Source: Lachnospiraceae bacterium (lineage in GTDB: Bacteria > Bacillota > Clostridia > Lachnospirales > Lachnospiraceae). From it: a stretch of 64,000 nt of DNA. Of this stretch, positions 16,457 to 24,008 are shown piece by piece (the stretch's first letter is position 1; each line of letters opens with the position of its first letter). The stretch lies in assembly GCA_017470735.1 (NCBI GenBank), contig JAFUYB010000026.1:1-64000 (forward strand). The letters run 5' to 3'. Position numbers and translations under genes: made by a program. The notes below the pieces were generated by a model. The model ran no database searches. It worked only from the letters and a program-made list of their open reading frames with translations, and was not told the origin of the DNA.

Positions 16457-17098
16457 TTGAAAACAGGAATCATATTTGATGTGGACGGGACGCTGTGGGA
16501 TTCCTCGCCGGAGGTCGCGGCATCCTGGGCAGAAGTGTTCCGGCGGCATCCGGAAATCGGCAGGGAATGCACGCCCGATGAGGTGATGGGCGTCATGGGC
16601 AAGGCGATGACCGAGATCGCGGCAATTTTTTTCCCGAAGTTTTCCGAGGCGCAGCAGAGAGTATATTTAAAAGAATGTGAGGACTACGAGCTTGTGTATC
16701 TGCGGGCGCATCCGCCGAAAGCGTTTGCCGGCGTGAGGGAAGTGTTTGAGGCGCTGGCAAAAGACTATCCGCTGTTTATCGTCAGCAACTGCCAGAGCGG
16801 TTATGTGGAGCTGTTTATGGAGCTTTGCGGAGTGGAGCGGTTTGTGACGGACATCGAGTGCTTTGGGAACAATCAAAAGCCCAAAGCGGAGAATATCCGC
16901 CTGATCGCGGAGCGGAATCAGTTGGAACGGTATTTCTATGTCGGGGATATCCAGAGCGATTACGATGCCACGGTGGCGGGAGGCGGCGAGTTCATTTTTG
17001 CGGCGTATGGCTTTGGCGAGATTGCCGCTGATGTGCCAAGGATCGAAGAAATCGGCGAACTGCCGGGGCTTTTAGGTCAATTATTGTCAGGCATATAG
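16457..17098 (+). CDS. HAD-superfamily hydrolase (phosphoglycolate-phosphatase-like)
   Basis: This is a cytosolic phosphatase of 213 residues. Motif I is FDVDGTLWDSS with the two catalytic Asp, motif II is Ser in IVSNCQSG, the motif III Lys is in NQKPKAENI, and motif IV is GDIQSDYDA. A helical cap lies between motifs I and II. The start is a TTG at 16457, preceded by AAGGAAAGGG and immediately before the first beta strand. Longer starts would overlap ecfT. It closes the LacI-ECF cluster, so it may dephosphorylate the imported compound or a derivative; that is inference. Confidence 0.88.
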   Translation: MKTGIIFDVDGTLWDSSPEVAASWAEVFRRHPEIGRECTPDEVMGVMGKAMTEIAAIFFPKFSEAQQRVYLKECEDYELVYLRAHPPKAFAGVREVFEALAKDYPLFIVSNCQSGYVELFMELCGVERFVTDIECFGNNQKPKAENIRLIAERNQLERYFYVGDIQSDYDATVAGGGEFIFAAYGFGEIAADVPRIEEIGELPGLLGQLLSGI

Positions 17099-17132
17099 CC
17101 GTCTGACCGCAGGATCAATGGCTATATTTTTT
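17093..17132 (+). terminator. Terminator overlapping the HAD stop codon
   Basis: ATATAGCC (17093-17100, containing the TAG stop) pairs with GGCTATAT (17120-17127), followed by a T run. Confidence 0.75.
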
Positions 17133-17197
17133 GTCTAATTTAGCGAAGAGAAAAAGCATTTTTATCACATTTTTGCATAATTTTTACAAAAAAGTGA

Positions 17198-17226
17198 TTG
17201 AAATGGCAATCTCAAAATGGTAGAAT
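17198..17226 (+). promoter_or_regulatory. Promoter of the sugar ABC operon with repeated elements
   Basis: TTGAAA (17198-17203), a 17-base spacer and TAGAAT (17221-17226) with a TGG extended -10 form a strong promoter. CAAAATGG followed by ATTGCA occurs twice, at about 17213-17231 (with TAGA between) and 17254-17267. A related GAAATGGCAATC overlaps the -35 box. These look like operator repeats. Confidence 0.6.
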
Positions 17227-17294
17227 TGCATTCGTAAACAAATTTGGCAGTCCAAAATGGATTGCAGAGAAACATTTTCCAAAGGAGGGGTTTT

Positions 17295-18632
17295 ATGAGA
17301 AAACCATTAGCAATGGCGATGGCTCTGACAATGGCAGCGAGCCTCGTTCTGGCAGGATGCAGCAGCAGTTCATCCACAGAGAGCACCGACAGCAGCAGCG
17401 ATACGGCTGAGAGCACTGACAGCGGCAGCAGCAGCGGCGGCGGAAGCTCGCTTCAGCTTTTGAACGGCAAGCCTGAGATCGATACCCAGCTGCAGGAGCT
17501 GGCTTCGAAGTATCAGGAGGAGACCGGCAATTCGATCGAGATCATGACGATCGGCGGTACAGAGACAGCTTCTTCCAAATTAAAGGAATTGAAGCAGGCA
17601 GACGAGATGCCGGACATCTTCTTTGCGGAGGCAAAGGACTTTGCTACATGGGAAGGTGAATTGGAAGACATGACAGGCTGGGATTGGACAGAGGACACTT
17701 CCGCTGAGTATGTTGATTCCGAGATGGGCACGATCGGATTCCCTTACAATACTGAGGCATGCGGTCTTGCTTACAACAAGAACATTTTAGACGAGGCAGG
17801 CGTGGATCCTGCATCCCTGACTTCTCCGGATGCTTACAAGGAAGCATTTGAGACGATCGACAGCAAGAAGGATGACCTTGGTCTGACAGCAGTTGTTGCT
17901 TACGCTGCAAATGCGAACAACATCGGCTGGTCTACGGGTACACATATCTTTGGTCAGTATCTGGACGCTGGTCTTGAGCCGACCGACCGTACATACATCG
18001 ACCTGCTGAACGACGGCGGACAGCTTGACGCAGACCGCTTCACGAAGTTCGGTGAGTTTATTGGCATGCTGAATCAGTATTCGGATGACGCTCTGCGCGT
18101 AGACGGTACTTATGATGACCAGGTGCTGGGCTTTGCTTCCGGCAAGTATGCGTTCATGACTAATGGTTCCTGGACAGGCGCAACGCTGACAGGCGATGAT
18201 TCTGACGCTTATGAGGCAGCAGGCAGCTTCGAGTGCGGCTTCGCTCCTTATGCATTTGAGGACGGCATCAACACGATCCTCAATGGCGGTACCAACTACT
18301 GGACAGTTTACTCCAGCGGCAATGTTGACGGCGCAAAGGATTTCCTGAACTGGTTCATCGGCGACACAGCTCAGCAGATCATGGTCGAGGAAGCAGGTTT
18401 CATCAGCCCGTTTGAAGACTGTGCATTTGAGTCTACGGATCCGTTCGCGGCAGCAGTTACCGAGTGGCTGGCAGACGGCAAGTTCTCCGCATATCACACG
18501 ATGGAGAAGAAGGACGGTCTGAACGACGCGACATCCGTTGTATTCCAGGAGTATGCAAAGGGTGACATCGCTACGGCAGAAGAGTTCACCGAAGAAGTAC
18601 AGAAGGTCTGCACAGACTACTACGCAAACTAA
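17295..18632 (+). CDS. Sugar ABC transporter substrate-binding lipoprotein (family 1)
   Basis: This 445-residue protein has a lipoprotein signal ending LAGC, a Ser/Thr/Asp/Gly linker and an MsmE/MalE-type solute-binding fold. Supporting segments are the N-terminal PEIDTQLQELASKYQEETG, the G-x-PYNTEACGLAYNK hinge and NGSWTGATL. It captures an oligosaccharide outside the membrane for the two permeases that follow. The start at 17295 follows AAAGGAGGGG; upstream in-frame codons lack a ribosome binding site. Codon usage is strongly biased toward GCT, GGT and TAC-type codons, suggesting high expression, and a terminator separates it from the permease genes. The substrate is unknown. Confidence 0.93.
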   Translation: MRKPLAMAMALTMAASLVLAGCSSSSSTESTDSSSDTAESTDSGSSSGGGSSLQLLNGKPEIDTQLQELASKYQEETGNSIEIMTIGGTETASSKLKELKQADEMPDIFFAEAKDFATWEGELEDMTGWDWTEDTSAEYVDSEMGTIGFPYNTEACGLAYNKNILDEAGVDPASLTSPDAYKEAFETIDSKKDDLGLTAVVAYAANANNIGWSTGTHIFGQYLDAGLEPTDRTYIDLLNDGGQLDADRFTKFGEFIGMLNQYSDDALRVDGTYDDQVLGFASGKYAFMTNGSWTGATLTGDDSDAYEAAGSFECGFAPYAFEDGINTILNGGTNYWTVYSSGNVDGAKDFLNWFIGDTAQQIMVEEAGFISPFEDCAFESTDPFAAAVTEWLADGKFSAYHTMEKKDGLNDATSVVFQEYAKGDIATAEEFTEEVQKVCTDYYAN

Positions 18633-18657
18633 TCAAAAGCTTACCATAAGTCATTGG

Positions 18658-18689
18658 CGGGCGGCGGCAAGGGCTGCCGCCCGTTTTTT
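18658..18689 (+). terminator. Intra-operon terminator between binding protein and permeases
   Basis: CGGGCGGC (18658-18665) pairs with GCCGCCCG (18676-18683), followed by T6. Partial read-through would give more binding protein than permease, as is usual for such transporters. Confidence 0.85.
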
Positions 18690-18709
18690 ATCATTTAGGA
18701 GGTATAAGT

Positions 18710-19810
18710 ATGAATGAGAATACTTCCGGAAAGCGCGTGACCTCGATCGCTTGCCTGGTGGCGGGCGTGGTTTGCCTGGTTATGGCATTGTATTTGGACT
18801 TTATGGCGGGAAAGGATCTGGATATTTTCTTCCTTGGGTTCAAGCTGTCAGGCATCCGTGGCGCTGCACTGGTCGTTGGGGCGCTATTGGTGCTCGCCGG
18901 ATTGTACAACTATCCGACGGAGACGCACCATAGGAATATCATCAATTTTATCTTTTTGTTCCCGTTGCTGTTTACTTTTGCAGTGACGGTCATCATTCCG
19001 CTGATCCTCGGTATCGGCTATTCGTTCACGGACTGGGACGGTATCCGAATCAAGGAATTTGTCGGACTGAGCAACTACGCGCGGGCGATCCATCAGCCTG
19101 CATTCATCTATTCCATCCTGCTGACGGCGGGATTCGTGATCGTCAATATGATCCTGGTGAATGTGGTCGCGTTCCTCTTGGCGCTGCTTTGCTCGTCAAA
19201 GCTCAGGGGCGTCGGATTCTTCCGTGCGGCATACTTCCTGCCGAACCTGATCGGCGGTATCGTGCTCGGCTATATCTGGCAGTTCGCTTTTTCGAAGGTA
19301 CTGGTCAATTTTACCGGCGCGCTGTTCAATTACCCATATTCGATATTGTCTGACACGAAGCTGGCGTTTATGGGAATTATCGTCGTTTATGTATGGCAGT
19401 ACGCAGGCTACATTATGCTGATCTACATCACGGGTCTGAATACTGTTCCGCGTGAGGTGATCGAGGCGGCGGCTATCGACGGCGCAAATGCGGTCGACAC
19501 GCTGTTCCGCATCAAGATTCCGATGATCGCGTCGACGATCACGATCTGTTCATTCCTGACGCTGACCAATGCGTTCAAGATGTTCGATGTCAACCTCGCA
19601 TTGACAGGCGGTAACGGTACCGTGACCGACTTTATGGGTTCAAGACTGACAAACGGTACGGAAATGCTTGCCTTGAATATTTACACGACGGCGATCAACC
19701 AGAATGACTATTCGCTCGGGCAGGCAAAGGCAGTTATGTTCTTTATCATCCTGACAGCAGTATCCATTCTGCAGGTTAAGGTTACGAGCAGCAGGGAGGT
19801 GGAAGCATGA
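18710..19810 (+). CDS. Sugar ABC transporter permease (MalF/UgpA type)
   Basis: This 366-residue inner-membrane subunit carries the binding-protein-dependent transport EAA loop EAAAIDGANAVDTLFRIKIP at about 260. It has an N-terminal extension of two extra membrane segments (residues about 10-65) before the usual six. The conserved GYSFTDWDG and NLIGGIVLGYIWQF stretches support the MalF/UgpA side. GGAGG precedes the start. Its stop overlaps the start of the second permease by four bases. Confidence 0.93.
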   Translation: MNENTSGKRVTSIACLVAGVVCLVMALYLDFMAGKDLDIFFLGFKLSGIRGAALVVGALLVLAGLYNYPTETHHRNIINFIFLFPLLFTFAVTVIIPLILGIGYSFTDWDGIRIKEFVGLSNYARAIHQPAFIYSILLTAGFVIVNMILVNVVAFLLALLCSSKLRGVGFFRAAYFLPNLIGGIVLGYIWQFAFSKVLVNFTGALFNYPYSILSDTKLAFMGIIVVYVWQYAGYIMLIYITGLNTVPREVIEAAAIDGANAVDTLFRIKIPMIASTITICSFLTLTNAFKMFDVNLALTGGNGTVTDFMGSRLTNGTEMLALNIYTTAINQNDYSLGQAKAVMFFIILTAVSILQVKVTSSREVEA

Positions 19811-20673
19811 ATACAGAACCGAAGACTTCAACCAAGGTTATTTCATTTATTGTTGCCACCTGCATCGCGCTCTACATTCTGTTTCCGTTTTATCTGGTGG
19901 TTGTGAACGCTTGTAAGGCACCGATGTATATTACCGAGAGCCCGGTCAGCATGAACGGTGTGTCGATATCACAGTTGTTTTCCAACTTGAATGATGTCAT
20001 CCACAATGTGCATTTCCAGTTCTGGTATGCATTCGGTTCATCTGTTGTCATCACGGTGGTATCTCTTGTTCTGCTGGCGTTGTTTGGCGGCATGGCGGCG
20101 TGGGTTATCTGCCGGAACAAGACAGTATGGTCGACGGTGATCTACTTTGCGTTTATTTCATCGATGATTATTCCGTTCCAGGCAGTCATGCTGGCGTTGA
20201 TCTCGACTTTCCGTGACGCGGGCAATTTCGTCGGGATCGCAATGCTGCGTTCGATTCCGGGCACGATTTTCGCTTACTGCGGATTCGGCGGCGCGATGAC
20301 TGTGTTCATTCTGAACGGTTTTATCAAGGGTATTCCTTATGAGCTTGAGGAGGCGGCGTCGATCGACGGCTGCCCGCCTGAGCAGATTTTCTTCCGTGTG
20401 ATCCTGCCGCTCCTGAAGCCGGTTATCGTGACGGTTTCGATCCTGAACGGCATGTGGATCTGGAATGACTACCTGCTGCCGTCCCTGCTTTTGGGCTCCA
20501 ACAGTGCAGTCAAGACCCTTCCGGTTGCGATCCAGTCCTTCGTGGGCTCGTTCGTGACACAGTGGAATCTGATCCTTGCAGCGGCGCTGCTTACCATTAC
20601 GCCTATGGTGATCATCTTCCTGTTTGCGCAGAAGCAGATCATCGCAGGTATGGTGGATGGTGCGATCAAGTGA
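19807..20673 (+). CDS. Sugar ABC transporter permease (MalG/UgpE type)
   Basis: This 288-residue partner permease has six membrane segments and the EAA loop EEAASIDGCPPEQIFFRVILP at about residue 180. It ends with the MalG-type LFAQKQIIAGMVDGAIK. It overlaps the preceding gene (ATGA). No ATPase or glycosidase gene follows; the operon ends at a terminator, so an unlinked multitask ATPase of the MsmK/UgpC type is probably used. Confidence 0.93.
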   Translation: MNTEPKTSTKVISFIVATCIALYILFPFYLVVVNACKAPMYITESPVSMNGVSISQLFSNLNDVIHNVHFQFWYAFGSSVVITVVSLVLLALFGGMAAWVICRNKTVWSTVIYFAFISSMIIPFQAVMLALISTFRDAGNFVGIAMLRSIPGTIFAYCGFGGAMTVFILNGFIKGIPYELEEAASIDGCPPEQIFFRVILPLLKPVIVTVSILNGMWIWNDYLLPSLLLGSNSAVKTLPVAIQSFVGSFVTQWNLILAAALLTITPMVIIFLFAQKQIIAGMVDGAIK

Positions 20674-20722
20674 TTTCGGATATGTAATAAATGTGATTTT
20701 GATGAAAAGCTAGATCAAAAAG

Positions 20723-20750
20723 ACCGGAGCGTGATGGCTCCGGTTTTTTT
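20723..20750 (+). terminator. Terminator of the sugar ABC operon
   Basis: ACCGGAGC (20723-20730) with GCTCCGGT (20737-20744) is followed by T6. Confidence 0.9.
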
Positions 20751-20822
20751 GTACTATCCTCCTCATTGGACAACAGATGAGAATGAGGAGAATTTAAGCA
20801 GAAAGAATGGAAAATCTGTAGT

Positions 20823-21122
20823 TCACCTGTCTTTGGTAAAGGTATCGATCAGGTGCGCAATAGCTTCTTTTTCTTCGTCCTTCAGCTTGGAGCTGTTGAC
20901 GATATAGATGTCGTTGCTGCGGTTGCGGCCGACAAGAAAATCTATCGAACAATTATAAATGTCTGCCAGACGAACCAGTTTTTCAGCGGAGGGCGTACGA
21001 TGTCCGTTCTCATAGTCCGAAACAAGTCCTGCACTGACACACAATTTGTCTGCAACTGTCCTCTGTGAGAGTCCGCTTTTTTCACGGCATGATTTCAGCC
21101 GTTCCCCTAATCCTTGAATCAT
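20823..21122 (-). CDS. XRE-family (Cro/CI-type) transcriptional regulator
   Basis: This 99-residue protein has an N-terminal helix-turn-helix, with LSQRTVADKLCVSAGLVSDY as the HTH core, and a short C-terminal tail with no second domain. The ATG at 21122 has AGAGGG about 8 bases upstream on its strand. It is transcribed divergently from the VTC-DUF4956-CotH operon. The intergenic region carries two tandem repeats that are likely operators, so it is the prime candidate to control that operon and itself. Confidence 0.9.
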   Translation of the reverse strand: MIQGLGERLKSCREKSGLSQRTVADKLCVSAGLVSDYENGHRTPSAEKLVRLADIYNCSIDFLVGRNRSNDIYIVNSSKLKDEEKEAIAHLIDTFTKDR

Positions 21123-21164
21123 TATTCATTCCCTCTTTTAAGTATTTTATACAGATATTGCTCT

Positions 21165-21212
21165 TTAAAAGTAAATATTATGCTCGCTAAAAGTATTAAT
21201 TTATGCTATAAT
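21165..21212 (+). promoter_or_regulatory. Tandem operator-like repeats and extended -10 promoter of the VTC operon
   Basis: Two related 20-21 base units, at 21165-21184 and 21187-21207, share the pattern TAAAAGTA, then an A/T-rich stretch, then TATGCT. The second runs into TGCTATAAT (extended -10, TATAAT at 21207-21212). They lie between the divergent XRE gene and the VTC gene. Confidence 0.55.
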
Positions 21213-21254
21213 AAGGAATACAATTATCAAGGCTATGAATTCATAGGAGATATC

Positions 21255-21932
21255 ATGCTTTCGGTAAACCGCCAGGAATTAAAATTTTTTATGACAAAGG
21301 CAGACAGTATTTCATTGCAGCGGCAATTGTCTGCTGTTTTATCGCCCGATGTGTTTGCGAAAAAGGGGTATTACCGGGTAAGGAGTCTGTATTACGATTC
21401 CTTGGAAAACATTGACTTTTATGAAAAACTTTGCGGAGAAAAGAAACGCAAGAAAGTCCGTATGAGGGTATACGGAAAAGATCCCGACACCATAAAACTA
21501 GAGCTGAAGGACAAGGACGGACCGTATCAGCAAAAGCTGAGCCTCCTTTTGTCCAGGGCAGAGGCGGATGCCATGCTCCGGTCAGACTACCGCTTTCTGC
21601 TTGAGAGAGAAGAGGAGCACGCAAAGCTCATATACATCATTGTGACGCAGGGGGCGTATTGTCCTGCCGTGATTGTAGAATATTACAGAAGGGCTTTTGT
21701 ATATCCTGATTTTGATACAAGGATCACCTTTGATGAGAATATAAGGAGCTGTGACGGCCATCAGGACTTTTTTGCCAAGGAGCTGCCGTTTATGCCCGGC
21801 TATAAGGACGGTGTAATATTGGAAGTAAAATACAATGGAATTTTGATCCATTCTATTCAGAAGATATTGGAAGAGTATCTGCTCTTCCAAGTATCCGCCA
21901 GCAAGTATTCCATAGCCAGAGGAGGAGAATGA
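21255..21932 (+). CDS. VTC-domain polyphosphate polymerase-like protein
   Basis: This 225-residue single-domain protein belongs to the VTC tunnel family, which in yeast polymerises ATP gamma-phosphate into polyphosphate. The family's charged strands are visible: YRVRSLYYDS, KVRMRVYG, IKLELKDK, VEYYRRAFVYP followed by DTRITFDE, and ILEVKY. AGGAG lies 5 bases before the ATG at 21255, which starts MLSVNRQELKF, the usual N terminus. It has no membrane segment of its own but is followed with overlap by the membrane protein DUF4956. It could instead be a non-catalytic triphosphate-binding module. Polyphosphate synthesis is inferred from the family. Confidence 0.88.
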   Translation: MLSVNRQELKFFMTKADSISLQRQLSAVLSPDVFAKKGYYRVRSLYYDSLENIDFYEKLCGEKKRKKVRMRVYGKDPDTIKLELKDKDGPYQQKLSLLLSRAEADAMLRSDYRFLLEREEEHAKLIYIIVTQGAYCPAVIVEYYRRAFVYPDFDTRITFDENIRSCDGHQDFFAKELPFMPGYKDGVILEVKYNGILIHSIQKILEEYLLFQVSASKYSIARGGE

Positions 21933-22600
21933 TGTCAAAAAGTGATATTTTGGATTGGTTTACAGGCAACGCAGAAACCTTGACGACAGAGAGGATACTG
22001 TTTGTGTTTGCGGTGTCTGTGGCGGTAGGCATTGTTGTATTTTTGACATACCGTCTGGCGTACAGAGGGGTAGCGTACAGCGCAAAATTCAATGTGTCAA
22101 ATGTGGCGCTGGTGCTGATATCGGCGACAATTATGCTCATGATCTCAAGCAATATCGCCATTTCGCTTGGAATGGTAGGCGCGCTGTCGATCGTGCGTTT
22201 CCGGACGGCAATTAAGGATCCGCAGGATACGGTCTATATATTCTGGGCAATTGTGGAAGGACTGTGCATCGGTGCGCTGCTTTACAAGCTGGCGGTCTTG
22301 TCGTCGCTTGTTATTGCGGCTCTTCTTCTTTGCGGGTCGTTTTACGATTCGGTCAGTAAGAAATACCTGATCGTTTTAAGGGGAACATCTTTTTCGCAGG
22401 ATACTGTATTGGAAATATTGCAAAAACATTATCGTAAACACCGTGTGCGTTCCGCGAACAGCGAAAGCCTTCATATGGAAATGGTATGTGAGGTCACTTC
22501 CGGGAAGACTGTGAGCGAGGCTTTTATTTGTGAGCTGAAAGCGGTTGAAGGCGTCCACGGAGTGGACTGGCTGCTGGAGACAGGCGGACATGTGGGATAG
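21932..22600 (+). CDS. DUF4956 membrane protein
   Basis: This 222-residue protein has about four membrane segments in the first 130 residues and a cytoplasmic C-terminal domain. The family signature VRFRTAIKDPQDTVYIFWAI lies in a loop after the second hydrophobic region. Two adjacent ATGs exist (21929 and 21932); AGGAGG at 21920-21925 fits the second better. The function is unknown. DUF4956 genes recurrently accompany VTC and CotH genes in bacteria, and here all overlap, which suggests a membrane complex. Confidence 0.88.
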   Translation: MSKSDILDWFTGNAETLTTERILFVFAVSVAVGIVVFLTYRLAYRGVAYSAKFNVSNVALVLISATIMLMISSNIAISLGMVGALSIVRFRTAIKDPQDTVYIFWAIVEGLCIGALLYKLAVLSSLVIAALLLCGSFYDSVSKKYLIVLRGTSFSQDTVLEILQKHYRKHRVRSANSESLHMEMVCEVTSGKTVSEAFICELKAVEGVHGVDWLLETGGHVG

Positions 22601-24008
22601 ACGGATTATCGCGTTGGGTGTCCTGTTCTTTGCGATCATGGCGTTTGTTTTTGTGTTTGAAAAGAGCGAGACAGAGCTTTGGATGGGATTGCCCATAGCG
22701 TCGGAAGAGGAACTCCGCGAGGTGTGGGGCGACGGCGCGTTTTATAATTCCTTAGAGAATGCAAAGAAAATCCTGCTATTTGACGGAAATGAAATGCCAT
22801 ACGATAAAGCTACGAATACATTTTATGTCACGCAGGATGCGGATCGGGAGGCATTTGACGGCAATTTCAGCGTAGCCCGTGATGGGCTGGAAGCGTATTT
22901 TCTGTCAGATGGATATGAAACGGCTAAAAGCGCTGGGATAGCTGAGGGGCATATTTATCGGATTTGGGTTTGTGATGGGGATTCGGCCGCAATATGCAAT
23001 GTGGTACTGTCGGGACTGCCGCTTGTTTCGGTTCAGGCCGGGGATCTGCCGGAAAAAGAAGATGAGGCGGAAAGCGGGAGCGGGGAAAAGGATTCTGCAA
23101 ATGCCGCGGAGTATGTGGAAGGAGAGATTGCTGTATGGACTGCGGATGACGAGGACTTTGGCGGAATAAGCAGCCGGATCAGCCATATGGAATGCAAACA
23201 AAGCGCGTCAGGAGAGACGATTACCTGTAAATTGCGCACGAAAAAAGATGCAGACAGCAAGAAAGTGTCCTTTTTGTCCATGGGGAAGCATGACGCATGG
23301 AAGCTGTACAGAGTTCCGGAGGCGGACGAGACTGGCATACGGATGATGCTGGCGTATCAGCTTTGGAATGAATGCAGCAGTCTGGATGAGCTTACCGCTC
23401 CGTGCCATTTCATCGAACTTGTGTTAAATGATAAATACCAAGGGCTTTGCATCCTGCGCCCCCGGACAGATGATGATTTTTTCGGACTTCCCGAGAAGGA
23501 GATGCTCATACAGACAGAGGATGTCGTTTCAACTGAAACGCTTTACGGCAAATACCGTCCGGCGAATGCGGCGGATTTCGGACTGTGGATTCAGGCAGCC
23601 TGCGCGTATACAAATCTTTTTGATGATATTGTCATTATCGATGACGGCAGGGAAAGTCTTTTCATGCCGGGAAAGCCGGAGTATGTCTTTGGCAGCTTTC
23701 CCGGAAGATATGCTTATCTGACATACAACAGTGAGCAGCGTGTGATAACGGCAGCGGATAATCAATGGGTGGATATTGAGGAAGCTGAGCTTGACGGAGA
23801 AATAGCATTGCGCTGGGCGGAGGCAAGGGACGGATTTTTAAGTGATAATGTTTTTTCTGCGGCAGTGCAGGAACGGATTGATGGATTGAGAAGAGCCGGA
23901 CTTGCGGCGAGGAGAGGAATTGCGGATGACGGAACCATTGCCGCGTTCATTGACGGAGTGCGGCGCAGATATGCGTACATAGATCGTTACTATGAGGATA
24001 AAAGATAG
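22590..24008 (+). CDS. CotH-like protein, degenerate kinase domain
   Basis: This 472-residue protein has an N-terminal membrane anchor (about residues 5-22) and is expected outside the cell. Weak CotH-type features are present: KLYRVPEADETGIRMMLAYQ resembles the CotH helix that carries the D-x-RN motif, and LVLNDKYQGLCIL resembles the NGxYxGxY strand. The W-D-Y-D catalytic stretch seen in the next gene is absent. It may therefore be a pseudokinase partner of the following CotH. The start codon overlaps the end of the DUF4956 gene. The family call is moderate. Confidence 0.7.
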   Translation: MWDRRIIALGVLFFAIMAFVFVFEKSETELWMGLPIASEEELREVWGDGAFYNSLENAKKILLFDGNEMPYDKATNTFYVTQDADREAFDGNFSVARDGLEAYFLSDGYETAKSAGIAEGHIYRIWVCDGDSAAICNVVLSGLPLVSVQAGDLPEKEDEAESGSGEKDSANAAEYVEGEIAVWTADDEDFGGISSRISHMECKQSASGETITCKLRTKKDADSKKVSFLSMGKHDAWKLYRVPEADETGIRMMLAYQLWNECSSLDELTAPCHFIELVLNDKYQGLCILRPRTDDDFFGLPEKEMLIQTEDVVSTETLYGKYRPANAADFGLWIQAACAYTNLFDDIVIIDDGRESLFMPGKPEYVFGSFPGRYAYLTYNSEQRVITAADNQWVDIEEAELDGEIALRWAEARDGFLSDNVFSAAVQERIDGLRRAGLAARRGIADDGTIAAFIDGVRRRYAYIDRYYEDKR

